Positions 35,137 through 43,230 of a stretch of 64,000 nt of DNA are shown here, piece by piece; the stretch's first letter is position 1, and every line of letters begins with the position of its first letter. The position numbers and the translations under genes are program-made. The stretch comes from Geomobilibacter sp964432205. GTDB lineage: Bacteria; Desulfobacterota; Desulfuromonadia; Geobacterales; DSM-12255. The notes under the pieces were generated by a model. It searched no databases and was not told the DNA's origin. It saw nothing but the letters and a program-made list of their open reading frames with translations. The stretch is from the NCBI GenBank assembly GCA_964432205.1, contig CAYSMK010000013.1:78141-142140 (forward strand), written 5' to 3'.

Positions 35137-36839
35137 TGTCCATCCTTGTCCGAGTTTTGCTTCTTCACACCACGCCCGGCACTATCGCCGGTCCGGAGAA
35201 TCCGGATTGCTGGCGGAACGTACCCCTCCGGCAGGTATGATTCGGGGATTGTCGTTCTGTTTCCGTCCCGGATCTGCGAGTAGTGGGGGGACATGATTTC
35301 CACACCTGATTCGTTGAACTTGTCCTGGATGTTCTGGTGGAGTTCCGAGTAAATCTTTACCATCTGGTGGGGCTGGTCGGTATAGGCGTTCAATTCGTAG
35401 GTGACGTAGAAGTCGTCCAGTGCCGTCTGCAGAACGAATGGTGCGGGAAGTCCCAGGATGTGCTCGGTGGCTCCGGCTGCCGAAATTAACAGCTCGTGCA
35501 CCTTTCGCCATGGCGCATCGTAGCCGATAGTTACGCTCGTATGAAGGATGAGGCCGTACTCCTTGGCCGAGGAGCTGAAATTGGTGATATGGCTGCCGAG
35601 AACCATGGCGTTGGGAATAGTGATATCGACATTCTTGATGGTCCGGACCCGAGTGACGAGGAGGGTCTTATCGGTTACGTCGCCGACCGTATCGGCAATT
35701 TTTACCCGGTCGCCGATCTTGAATGCCCGGGTGTAGGTAAGGATGACCCCGGCAACGATGTTGGCGACTGCCGAAGTGGAGCCGAGAGAGAACAGAACAC
35801 CGAAAAAGATCGAAACCCCCTTGAAGGCCGGCGAGTCTGAGCCAGGGAAATAGGGAAAGGCGACGATTATCGCAAAGGCAATGATCAGGAAGCGGATGAT
35901 CTTGAAGGTCGGCTCCGCCCAGTCGGCATAAAAGCCGGGCAGGGTGATGGAGCCTTTGCCGACCTCACTGAAAAAGAGTCTGGAAAAATTGATGACGAAA
36001 TGGGTGACAACGGCTATGACCGCGATGAAAAAGATGTTCGGCAGATAGTCGACTACCGCGTTACCGATAGTTGCCAAAGGTGTCGAGATGTAATTGAAGA
36101 GCTTTGAGGCAAACCCCCTGGTCCAGGGGAAAAAGCTGAAGACGAGGGGGATGTAGAAGTAGAAGAGTGCAATGGTGATCAGAACGCGACCGCCTCGTGC
36201 GACGCCGATTATCATCGCGGCGATCCGGTCCGCGTGCATGATCTCGAAAGACTGAATCTTGATGGACCGGATTCTGGTGCCACGCCAAGAGTCAATTTTT
36301 GCGTACAGTTTCGGAAATGCCCTGCGGAATACGAGCAGCAGAGCGATTAAAACGGCCGTGGCGATGAAAGCGTACAGCGCTCCGAGCAGAATGCTGTTCA
36401 GGCTGTACTCCCGGTTGCGCTGTTCGATTGCGGTGCGAATTTGTCGGGCATATTCCTCAGCGGTTTCCTGCCGGGTTTTTCCTTCTGCCACGGCGTCTCT
36501 GTCGGTAACCGACATGATGATCATATCGCCGCTGACGATGTCTGTGGTTGCTTCCGCGTCGGCCGTGACGATGGAGTCAGTGCGGAATAGGTGGTCCTTG
36601 AGGAGTTTGTCGAGTTTTTCCGAAATGGTCCTTGCCCTGTCGGCCGGAGAGAATGAAAAGACCCTCTCCCGGACCATGAAGAGCCTCTTGCCGTCCAGAG
36701 TGACCGGGGATTGCGTGTTGGCCGGCTGAACGACCTCCTTGCCAGCGGCTTTATCCTGTCCATTTGCAGGGGTTATCGCACCTGCCGGCGGCAATGACAG
36801 CAGGATGAGCATGGATAGGGAAATAATGTGCGGTATCAT
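35133..36839 (-). CDS. Large mechanosensitive channel, MscS family
   Basis: A 568-aa protein from the ATG at 36839 (AAAGGAATCATCA site). It has a signal peptide, a periplasmic domain of about 120 residues (RTISEKLDKLLKDHLF, DRDAVAEGKTRQETAEEYARQ), several membrane helices and the MscS core. In the core the pore region is FFGVLFSLGSTSAVANIVAGVILTY, followed by KIGDRVKIADTVGDVTDK and NVDITIPNAMVLGSHITNFS. The C-terminus is charged. It is a second, larger channel beside the small MscS at 29429, and the two may differ in gating threshold. It lies 25 bp downstream of the diguanylate cyclase and overlaps the DUF481 gene. Confidence 0.9.
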   Translation of the reverse strand: MIPHIISLSMLILLSLPPAGAITPANGQDKAAGKEVVQPANTQSPVTLDGKRLFMVRERVFSFSPADRARTISEKLDKLLKDHLFRTDSIVTADAEATTDIVSGDMIIMSVTDRDAVAEGKTRQETAEEYARQIRTAIEQRNREYSLNSILLGALYAFIATAVLIALLLVFRRAFPKLYAKIDSWRGTRIRSIKIQSFEIMHADRIAAMIIGVARGGRVLITIALFYFYIPLVFSFFPWTRGFASKLFNYISTPLATIGNAVVDYLPNIFFIAVIAVVTHFVINFSRLFFSEVGKGSITLPGFYADWAEPTFKIIRFLIIAFAIIVAFPYFPGSDSPAFKGVSIFFGVLFSLGSTSAVANIVAGVILTYTRAFKIGDRVKIADTVGDVTDKTLLVTRVRTIKNVDITIPNAMVLGSHITNFSSSAKEYGLILHTSVTIGYDAPWRKVHELLISAAGATEHILGLPAPFVLQTALDDFYVTYELNAYTDQPHQMVKIYSELHQNIQDKFNESGVEIMSPHYSQIRDGNRTTIPESYLPEGYVPPAIRILRTGDSAGRGVKKQNSDKDGQ

Positions 36840-36864
36840 TGATGATTCCTTTGTGACGGCATCG

Positions 36865-37698
36865 TTAGTTGACAATTTCCTGTTTTACGCTGTTTTTTCC
36901 GCTCTGTTTTACCTGATACATGACCCCGTCCACTTTCTTCAACATGTCGTCATAAGACTGTGGAGGTTTCACGTAGGTAACGAGACCGATGCTTGCCGCC
37001 ACGGGCCATCCCTTCTTCTCCATGATTTCGGCCAACTTTATTTGGATTTTGTTCACGATGATCGATGCCGGTTCGTCCCCTGATTCAGGAAAGAGCACTG
37101 CAAACTCGTCGCCACCCATACGGGCCAGGGAATCGGTTGACCTGACGCTTTTCCTGATGCTTTCAACGACGGTTTGCAGCAGCAAGTCACCTGCGGTATG
37201 TCCATAGGTATCGTTGACCGTCTTGAAATCATCGAGATCGATATATGCAATCGAAAAGGGGTGTCCATAGCGGGAAGCACGATGGATCTCCGCCACGGCA
37301 GCCTCGCTGAACGCCCGCGTATTCAAAGCCCCGGTAAGGAAATCGGTTCTGGATAGCGTCTTTTCCTTCTCAAGTGAACGTTTCAGGGCCGACTGGATCG
37401 ATACGATATAGACTACCGTCAAGAAGATTCCCAGCCGCATGGATGTGTTCCAGAAAGAAACGAGCGGGGGAAGATCATTCGGCGCCAGCAGGAAGTTCAC
37501 AGAAAACCATACGGCCGCGCATATGAATGCCATGATTATCCCTGCCCGGGTTCCGACAAACCAGGCTGTCTGAATGACAGGGACCAGATAGAAGAGGAGC
37601 AGAGAGATGTCCTGTCCGGTCTGGTAATTCAGTACACCCACGAAGGCCACGATCACCAATGCTGTGATGAACAGGTATAGTTGGGAACGGTTTGTCAT
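36865..37698 (-). CDS. Membrane diguanylate cyclase (GGDEF)
   Basis: A 277-aa protein from the ATG at 37698; longer frames to 37833 have no better site. Four to five membrane helices (LYLFITALVIVAFVGVL, ISLLLFYLVPVIQTAWF, IIMAFICAAVWFSVNFLL, and others) are followed by a GGDEF domain (about 110-270). The domain has TDFLTGALNTRAF, AYIDLDDFKTVNDTYGHTAGD and the active site RMGGDEFAVLF. An RxxD product-inhibition site (RSTD) sits exactly five residues before GGDEF, so feedback control by c-di-GMP is expected. It is the first gene of the mscS-DUF481-kup transcript, which suggests that osmotic or envelope sensing feeds c-di-GMP. Confidence 0.92.
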   Translation of the reverse strand: MTNRSQLYLFITALVIVAFVGVLNYQTGQDISLLLFYLVPVIQTAWFVGTRAGIIMAFICAAVWFSVNFLLAPNDLPPLVSFWNTSMRLGIFLTVVYIVSIQSALKRSLEKEKTLSRTDFLTGALNTRAFSEAAVAEIHRASRYGHPFSIAYIDLDDFKTVNDTYGHTAGDLLLQTVVESIRKSVRSTDSLARMGGDEFAVLFPESGDEPASIIVNKIQIKLAEIMEKKGWPVAASIGLVTYVKPPQSYDDMLKKVDGVMYQVKQSGKNSVKQEIVN

Positions 37699-37945
37699 AC
37701 TCTTGAACAACTGATCGCTACAATCACAAAGATAAGGATAAATTTCATCTCTCGCCCTCCTTGCTATGGGTATTAATCTTACCGCATTTCGTGCGGTTAT
37801 CGAGTGGCCGGTTGGGTAGTTGCTTGGTCGCATGGGGACGCTTCATAGCGTCAATTGACCAATGCCCCGTTACGGATACAATTTAGGGTAACAGTCTTTG
37901 TTTAGCATAGTTACCAACTGCTATTGGCTCAAGAGGGGACCTGTT

Positions 37946-39169
37946 ATGGAAGAGTACAGCCAAATCGTGCCGCTTGAGGCATACGAAAAGTATGTCGGAG
38001 CCGAAACCATCGGCCGCATCCTCGAAAAATCGCGCAAACTCAGGGACCTTCATGTTGCCCACGTAAACTCCACATACTACGGTGGCGGAGTCGCCGAACT
38101 CCTCTCCCCGTTGACGCTTCTTCTCAATAATGTCGGCATCAGGACCGGCTGGCGGGTCATCCAGGGATCTCCCGACTTCTTCAGCATCACGAAGAAGATG
38201 CATAACGCCCTTCAGGGTGAGGATATCAACCTCTCTGAGATGAAGATGCGGATCTACGAGGACGTAGTTTATGAGAATGCCGTCCGCAACCATCTGGAGC
38301 ACGACATCGTCGTGATCCACGATCCACAGCCGCTCCCCCTCATCGCCCACTTCCGGAAGCGGGGCCCATGGATCTGGCGCTGTCACCTTGACCTTACCTC
38401 CCCGCACCGGGACCTTTGGGCATACATGCGGAGATTCATCGAAAAGTACGACGCGGTCATCCTTACCCTGCAGGAGTATGCACAGGATCTCGACACCCCA
38501 CAGGTTTTCTTCTCCCCCGCCATCGACCCTTTCTCCATCAAGAACCGCGAACTGAGCGAGGAGGAGATGCAGGACCGTCTCGACCATTACGGAATTCCGA
38601 CCGATCTCCCTCTCGTAGTACAGATTTCGCGCTTCGACAGGTGGAAGGACCCCGAAGGGGTCATCCGAGCGTTCCGACTCGCACGGAAAGAGGTTGATTG
38701 CACTCTGGTCCTTCTCGGCAACGTCGCTACCGACGACCCCGAAGGTGAGCACATCTTCGAGTCCATACTCGACTGCCGGGAGGAGCGGATCATCATCCTG
38801 AGCCATCAGGATACGGCCCTGGTAAACACCCTTCAGCGGAAGGCTGCGGTGGTCGTGCAGAAGTCGCTGCGGGAGGGGTTTGGTCTGACGGTCACCGAGG
38901 CGATGTGGAAGGGGGCCGCAGTTGTCGGCGGTAATGTCGGCGGAATTAGACGCCAGATAGAGGACGGGGTGAACGGATTCCTCGTCTCATCGGTGGAGGA
39001 GACGGCGGAGCGGATTGTGACCCTCGTGAAGGATGAACGTCTTCGTCGTAGCATGGGGAATAAGGCCCAAGAGAGCGTCAGGAGAAATTACCTTCTCACC
39101 CGGCTACTGGAGCAGTATCTGGACCTGTTCGCCTCCTTCGAGACCAATTTTCGTCTGCTAGGCAACTAA
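37946..39169 (+). CDS. treT: Trehalose glycosyltransferring synthase, TreT-like
   Basis: A 407-aa GT4-family protein from the ATG at 37946 (AAGAGGGGACCTGTT site). Features shared with TreT are HVNSTYYGGGVAELLSPL at the N-terminus, DIVVIHDPQPLPLIAHF and WRCHLDLTSPH. The C-terminal nucleotide-sugar half has QISRFDRWKDPEGVI and SLREGFGLTVTEAMWKGAAVVGG with the catalytic E-x7-E region. TreT makes trehalose directly from a nucleoside-diphosphate glucose and glucose. A different alpha-glucosyl acceptor cannot be excluded. It is the fourth trehalose-forming system in the window. It runs convergent to the zinc-ribbon gene at 39214. Confidence 0.85.
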   Translation: MEEYSQIVPLEAYEKYVGAETIGRILEKSRKLRDLHVAHVNSTYYGGGVAELLSPLTLLLNNVGIRTGWRVIQGSPDFFSITKKMHNALQGEDINLSEMKMRIYEDVVYENAVRNHLEHDIVVIHDPQPLPLIAHFRKRGPWIWRCHLDLTSPHRDLWAYMRRFIEKYDAVILTLQEYAQDLDTPQVFFSPAIDPFSIKNRELSEEEMQDRLDHYGIPTDLPLVVQISRFDRWKDPEGVIRAFRLARKEVDCTLVLLGNVATDDPEGEHIFESILDCREERIIILSHQDTALVNTLQRKAAVVVQKSLREGFGLTVTEAMWKGAAVVGGNVGGIRRQIEDGVNGFLVSSVEETAERIVTLVKDERLRRSMGNKAQESVRRNYLLTRLLEQYLDLFASFETNFRLLGN

Positions 39170-39213
39170 AGCAAGCTATAATACTCATTGCAAAGAGAGG
39201 GCTTTCGACCACT

Positions 39214-39714
39214 TTAGCGCCTCCAGTTGACCCGCACGAAGTTATCCTCACGGCTCCACTGGAACTCGAGCAATCCATTGTGTGCCTTGTAAATTTCCCT
39301 GCCGAGTTTCTGCGCCAATTTATCGGCAGTGGTGAATACTATCAGCACTTTTTCTCCCTGCCTGATCTCCATTATTCGGGCGAGAGGGTTCTTGGCGCTC
39401 ACCCTTTCTCCCACCTTCTTGATGGTGCTGAGGATTTCCCTCTCGTGTTCTGCAAGGTAGTCCCCGGTAAAGGTCGCGACGCCGGCAGGATTGTTGTCTC
39501 GCACCCGCTGACAGGCTGAGCAAAGCGCCTCGTTTCGGACCATATCGGTGCTCAGTTTTGGCAATCCTTCCTCGCTGGAGTACCAGCGATTGTTCAAGTA
39601 GAGCGCCATGCATTCCTTGCACACCGCCACCTCTTTCAGCCCTTTTTGGGGAAGGAGATCATCTTTGCTGCGAGTGTTCATCTGCCCAGTTTCTCCGTAA
39701 CCCACTTTGGCCAT
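39214..39714 (-). CDS. BCAM0308-like zinc-ribbon protein
   Basis: A 166-aa protein starting at 39714 after a GGAGGAGAATTC site. Two CxxC pairs (VCKECMALYLNN at about 40 and LCSACQRVRD at about 70) form a probable zinc ribbon. The C-terminal half (ARIMEIRQGEKVLIVFTTADKLAQKLGREIY and NFVRVNWRR) is typical of BCAM0308-family proteins, which resemble part of the ribosome-export factor NMD3. The function of the family is not established; a link to translation or stress has been guessed from fold. Together with the next gene upstream (66-bp gap) it forms a two-gene unit. Confidence 0.7.
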   Translation of the reverse strand: MAKVGYGETGQMNTRSKDDLLPQKGLKEVAVCKECMALYLNNRWYSSEEGLPKLSTDMVRNEALCSACQRVRDNNPAGVATFTGDYLAEHEREILSTIKKVGERVSAKNPLARIMEIRQGEKVLIVFTTADKLAQKLGREIYKAHNGLLEFQWSREDNFVRVNWRR

Positions 39715-39780
39715 GAATTCTCCTCCGTTCAACTAAGTGCTCATAATGATGAGATTATTGGCATGAATTGGGAAAATGAG

Positions 39781-40254
39781 TCAGGCGAGGCGTAGCCGTG
39801 CAAGCGATGCACGGGCACTTCCCCCGTCTATGTCAGGCACAATTACCAATTCCAATGCGGCCACTCCGGCAATATCGACAGTATAGTCTTCTATCTCCTG
39901 AGAGGTATCCGGAGGGGTGAAGTTATACTGCTGGCGTACGATTTCCTTGTACGATTGGCCAATGCCCGGAGACCATCGCAGCACGAACTCTTGCGTTCGT
40001 TTCTGTTCGTCTTCGTGAAACACCAGGTGAACACGCCTGATGTGCAGTGGTTCGTCAAAAAACAGGCGAATCGTCTGCCGGCCAGGTTCCGATGCACGCC
40101 AGCCAGATCCACCAAAGGGGTTTAGAGCTGACTCGATCGGGTGTGAAGCCTCCTCTGAGGTGAGCTCCGCCCGAGCAATGCTCAAGAGGTCCAGCCAATC
40201 AAGTTCAGGCGAAACGACGCTCTTGTTTTCCTGTGCAATTATGCTCTTACGCAT
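39781..40254 (-). CDS. Discoidin-like (F5/8 type C-like) domain protein
   Basis: A 157-aa protein with no signal peptide. The start has a strong GGGAGGTTATCAA site. The pattern ARAELTSEEASHPIESAL, SGWRASEPGRQTIRLFFDEP and LHIRRVHLVFHEDEQKRTQE resembles the opening strands of discoidin/galactose-binding jelly-roll domains, which bind carbohydrate. The absence of a secretion signal makes an extracellular role unlikely. It is divergent from the OsmC-like selenoprotein gene across 212 bp, and 66 bp upstream of the BCAM0308-like gene. Function unknown. Confidence 0.55.
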   Translation of the reverse strand: MRKSIIAQENKSVVSPELDWLDLLSIARAELTSEEASHPIESALNPFGGSGWRASEPGRQTIRLFFDEPLHIRRVHLVFHEDEQKRTQEFVLRWSPGIGQSYKEIVRQQYNFTPPDTSQEIEDYTVDIAGVAALELVIVPDIDGGSARASLARLRLA

Positions 40255-40466
40255 TTGATAACCTCCCGTAGTACCATCTATCTCGTCTCACGAGGACTAC
40301 GAGACTAGTTTATCATTGGACCAACCGAAGTAAACGGGGTTGTCCATCCTGTTTTACAAGTTATACTTATGAAAATCGGTGACTGAACGCGAAGTTGAGA
40401 GAGGGAGGCATGTCTCAGGTCGGGGGTCGGTTGAATCTAATTTGGTACTGGAAGGGGGGGGAATCA

Positions 40467-40937
40467 ATGTCAAAGGTTGCCTATGTTTCAGAAGTCCGCA
40501 TCGAGCGTCTGAAGGGGGTACTGCGCAAAGCCTATCTCCCGGCGGAGGAGGAACCCGTCATATTCGGGGTTCACGGCGCGGTAGCCCAACATTATGGAGT
40601 ATCACCTGCTGTTGCCGAACCGCATGCTACGACCCTTGACTATATTGTCGCCGCGGCAGGTGGCTGACTGACGGGGACCTTCGGGGGCACGCTGGAAGCG
40701 CGCAAGGTAACGATGGGACCAGGTGGAATGACGGCAGATGTGCGGGGAGAAATAGAGGACGAGGATAATGTCCTCATCATCAAACGGATACATGTTGTTT
40801 ACCACATCGCTACACCCGCTGCTGATAGGGAGAAGGTCGATCGAGCTTACGGACTCCACGCGGAGCATTGCCCGGTATACCGTTCCATCAGTGCCGCCAT
40901 TGTAATAACCACAGAACTTGACTGGCGGGAGCTTTAG
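40467..40937 (+). CDS. OsmC-like protein with in-frame TGA, probable selenoprotein
   Basis: Reading through one in-frame TGA (40665-40667) gives a 156-residue protein. The start at 40467 has a GGAAGGGGGGG site. Before the TGA the frame reads VSPAVAEPHATTLDYIVAAAGG; after it comes LTGTFGGTLEARKV, and the end is HAEHCPVYRSISAAI. In OsmC/Ohr relatives the motif is AAGGCLTGTFGG, with a peroxidatic Cys where the TGA stands (residue 67) and a second Cys in the CPV motif (Cys135, present here). Both halves are in the same frame without other damage, so Sec insertion is much more likely than a pseudogene. Role inferred: thiol/selenol peroxidase for organic hydroperoxides or a related reductant. Conventional annotation would cut the gene at 40667. 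Confidence 0.85.
40677..40708 (+). promoter_or_regulatory. Candidate bacterial SECIS hairpin
   Basis: Directly after the TGA at 40665, ACCTT (40677-40681) pairs with AAGGT (40704-40708), and inside it CGCT (40690-40693) pairs with AGCG (40697-40700) around a GGA loop. The apical loop starts 27 nt after the TGA and has G in its first two positions, as expected of bacterial SECIS elements. It was folded by eye only. Confidence 0.5.
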
Positions 40938-41001
40938 GGAAATCTGTACGGAAAACACTCTTTAGTCGGAGTCTGACCCTGCCCATATCCATCCTGAAAT
41001 C

Positions 41002-41028
41002 AAAAAAACCGGGGGATCGCTCCCCCGG
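41002..41028 (-). terminator. Rho-independent terminator of the TRAP operon
   Basis: On the minus strand, CCGGGGGA and TCCCCCGG (stem 41009-41028, loop about 4 nt) are followed by seven T residues. It is about 70 bp past the dctM stop. Confidence 0.9.
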
Positions 41029-41098
41029 CAGATGGCAGTATGTGTCTCCTTGCTTCAAATTCAAGCATGTTTGTGCCAGGATACCGGTCCGAATGCCG

Positions 41099-42478
41099 TC
41101 AGTACCCCAGCAGGCGCGGCAGCCAGAGGGAAATGGCCGGCACATAGGTGATAATGGCCAGGTAGACAAGCATCACGAGTATCCAGGGGGCGCAGGCCTT
41201 GGTGGTCTCAGTCAGCCCCAGCCGTGAGATGCCGCTGGCCACGTAGAGATTCAGCCCCACCGGCGGGGTGATCATGCCGATCTCCATGTTGACGGTCATC
41301 AGCACCCCCAGATGGATCGGGTCGATCCCCAGTTCCATGGCCATGGGGAACAGCAGCGGTGCGGTGATCAGCAGGATCGACGATGGCTCCATGAAATTGC
41401 CGGCTGCCAGCAGCAGCAGGTTGACAAAGATCAGGAAGGTGATCTTCGAGAGGCCGAGGCTGACCATCCAGGCGGTCAGGTTCTGTGGCACCTGCTCCGA
41501 GGTGAGCAGGAAGGAGAACAGAACGGCGTTGGTGATGATGTAGAGCAGCATGGCCGACATGCTGGCCGATGACAGGAGCACCTTGGGGATATCCTTCAGC
41601 CCCATGTCGCGGTAGATGACCACCGAGACGAAAAAGGCGTAGACAGCGCTCATGGCAGCCGCCTCGGTGGGGGTGAACAGGCCGCTGTAGATGCCGCCGA
41701 TGACCACGATGATCAGGGCCAGCCCCCAGATACTCTCGCGGAAGGTCCGGATGACCTCTCCGACGGAGGCCTTGGGCAGGCAGGGGTAGTTCCGTTTCTT
41801 GGCCACCACCCAGGTGACGGTCAGCAGGGTCAGTGCCAGCAGCAGACCGGGGATGATGCCGGCAATGAAGAGCTGGCCGATGGAGGAATTGGTGGAAACG
41901 GCATAGATGACCATGACGATGGAGGGGGGGATCAGGATGCCGAGGCCGCCGGCGGTGCCGATGACACCCACGCCGAACTTCATCGGGTACCCCTGTTTGA
42001 CCATGGCCGGGAGCAGGATGGAGCCGATGGCGACCACCGTGGCCGGGCTGGAGCCGGAGACCGCCGCGAACAGGGCGCAGGCCACGACCCCCCCTAGGGC
42101 CAGGCCGCCGTGCATGTGGCCCACCAGGGCGGTGGCAAAGTTGATCATCCTTTTTGCCACGCCGCCGTGGGTCAGGAAGTTGCCGGCCAGGATGAAGAAT
42201 GGGATCGCCATGATCTCGAACTTCTCGATGCCGGTGAACAGCTTCATGGCGACCGCTTCGGTCGGCACATTCGAGAAGAAGAACAGGAAGGTGAGCACGG
42301 TAAGCCCCAGAGAGATGGAGATCGGCATGCCGGTCAGCATCAGCGCCATCAGCAACGCAAAGACGATTCCTGCATTCCCCATGGCAGACATGCCGAACAA
42401 CACTGCGGCAATGACGGCAAAAACAGTCAGCGCCTTGCTCTTGCTCAAGGGCTCAACGCAGATGGCGGATGAGCTCAT
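41099..42478 (-). CDS. dctM: TRAP transporter large permease
   Basis: A 459-aa membrane protein with about 12 helices. It has LTGMPISISLGLTVL, KFEIMAIPFFILAGNFLTHGGVAKRM, LFAAVSGSSPATVVAIGSILLPAM, and GVIGTAGGLGILIPPSIVMVIYA, standard DctM segments. With DctQ it imports an organic acid, probably a C4-dicarboxylate, driven by Na+. An N-terminal extension of about 20 residues precedes the family start. The start overlaps the dctQ stop by four bases (ATGA). Confidence 0.94.
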   Translation of the reverse strand: MSSSAICVEPLSKSKALTVFAVIAAVLFGMSAMGNAGIVFALLMALMLTGMPISISLGLTVLTFLFFFSNVPTEAVAMKLFTGIEKFEIMAIPFFILAGNFLTHGGVAKRMINFATALVGHMHGGLALGGVVACALFAAVSGSSPATVVAIGSILLPAMVKQGYPMKFGVGVIGTAGGLGILIPPSIVMVIYAVSTNSSIGQLFIAGIIPGLLLALTLLTVTWVVAKKRNYPCLPKASVGEVIRTFRESIWGLALIIVVIGGIYSGLFTPTEAAAMSAVYAFFVSVVIYRDMGLKDIPKVLLSSASMSAMLLYIITNAVLFSFLLTSEQVPQNLTAWMVSLGLSKITFLIFVNLLLLAAGNFMEPSSILLITAPLLFPMAMELGIDPIHLGVLMTVNMEIGMITPPVGLNLYVASGISRLGLTETTKACAPWILVMLVYLAIITYVPAISLWLPRLLGY

Positions 42479-43155
42479 CGTTTACCTCCCGTTTTGCAGG
42501 TGTCTTCGAATTTGTGCTCCTCGTATTCCTCGATCGCTTCGGTCGAATCGGAAGGCACCGGACAAGGTTCTTCGATGCCGTCCACGTGACCGTGGTCATG
42601 GTGCGGCAGTTCGCCGGTGCGGGCAAATGCCCACCCCACCTGGAGGAAGCGGAAGCACATCAGGAACGAGCCGAGCGGCACCGCGGAATAGATGACCCAG
42701 GTGGGCCATTCCAGGTCAGGGGTGATCGGCCCTTCGATGATATCGGTCACGTCCATCCCCAGCTTGTTGAACACGGCGTAATGCATGCCATTCTCCCAGA
42801 CGAAGGCGGCTCCCAGGTAGCTGATGATGCCGGTGAACAGCATGCCGCCGAAGATCCCGAGCAGCACGCATTTCACCCGCCACGTTCCGGGCAGCCGTGT
42901 TACCAGGACGTCGACCCCGACGTGAATGCCGGTGCGGACGCCATAGGCGGCGCCAAACTTGGCCATCCAGACGAACATGTAGATGCAGAGCTCCTGGGCC
43001 CAGCTCATGTTGATGGCGAGCAGACGGTCCTGCAGGCCCGGGATCGGCAGACCGGCGGTATAGCGGTGCAGGACGGCAACGAAAATGATGAGTGTCGCCG
43101 CGCCGATGAGGAAACCGATGATGATTTCCTCCAGGCGGTCAAGATATTTCATCAT
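42475..43155 (-). CDS. dctQ: TRAP transporter small permease
   Basis: A 226-aa protein with four membrane helices and the DctQ marks LDRLEEIIIGFLIGAATLI, NMSWAQELCIYMFVWMAKFGAAYGVRTGIHVGVDVL and LGSFLMCFRFLQVG. The C-terminal ~50 residues are His- and acid-rich (DHGHVDGIEEPC), longer than usual and without an assigned role. It lies 75 bp downstream of dctP, with a strong hairpin between them, and overlaps dctM. Confidence 0.92.
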   Translation of the reverse strand: MMKYLDRLEEIIIGFLIGAATLIIFVAVLHRYTAGLPIPGLQDRLLAINMSWAQELCIYMFVWMAKFGAAYGVRTGIHVGVDVLVTRLPGTWRVKCVLLGIFGGMLFTGIISYLGAAFVWENGMHYAVFNKLGMDVTDIIEGPITPDLEWPTWVIYSAVPLGSFLMCFRFLQVGWAFARTGELPHHDHGHVDGIEEPCPVPSDSTEAIEEYEEHKFEDTCKTGGKR

Positions 43156-43182
43156 GGGACTTCTCCTGGGAATGGTCGTTAA

Positions 43183-43213
43183 AAAGGCCGCTGCGTCGGC
43201 CGCAGCGGCCTTT
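43183..43213 (-). terminator. Attenuator-like hairpin between dctP and dctQ
   Basis: 13-bp perfect arms (43183-43195 and 43201-43213) surround a 5-nt loop. On the minus strand the stem ends in five T residues. Partial termination or 3'-end protection here would give more binding protein than permease, as is common in such operons. Confidence 0.75.
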
Positions 43214-43230
43214 GATCCCTGAGGGACCGG

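Noticed and set aside
40395..40937. OsmC-like gene as a nonsense pseudogene
   Set aside because: The only stop is TGA exactly at the conserved Cys, with intact sequence on both sides and a SECIS-like hairpin; Sec fits better.
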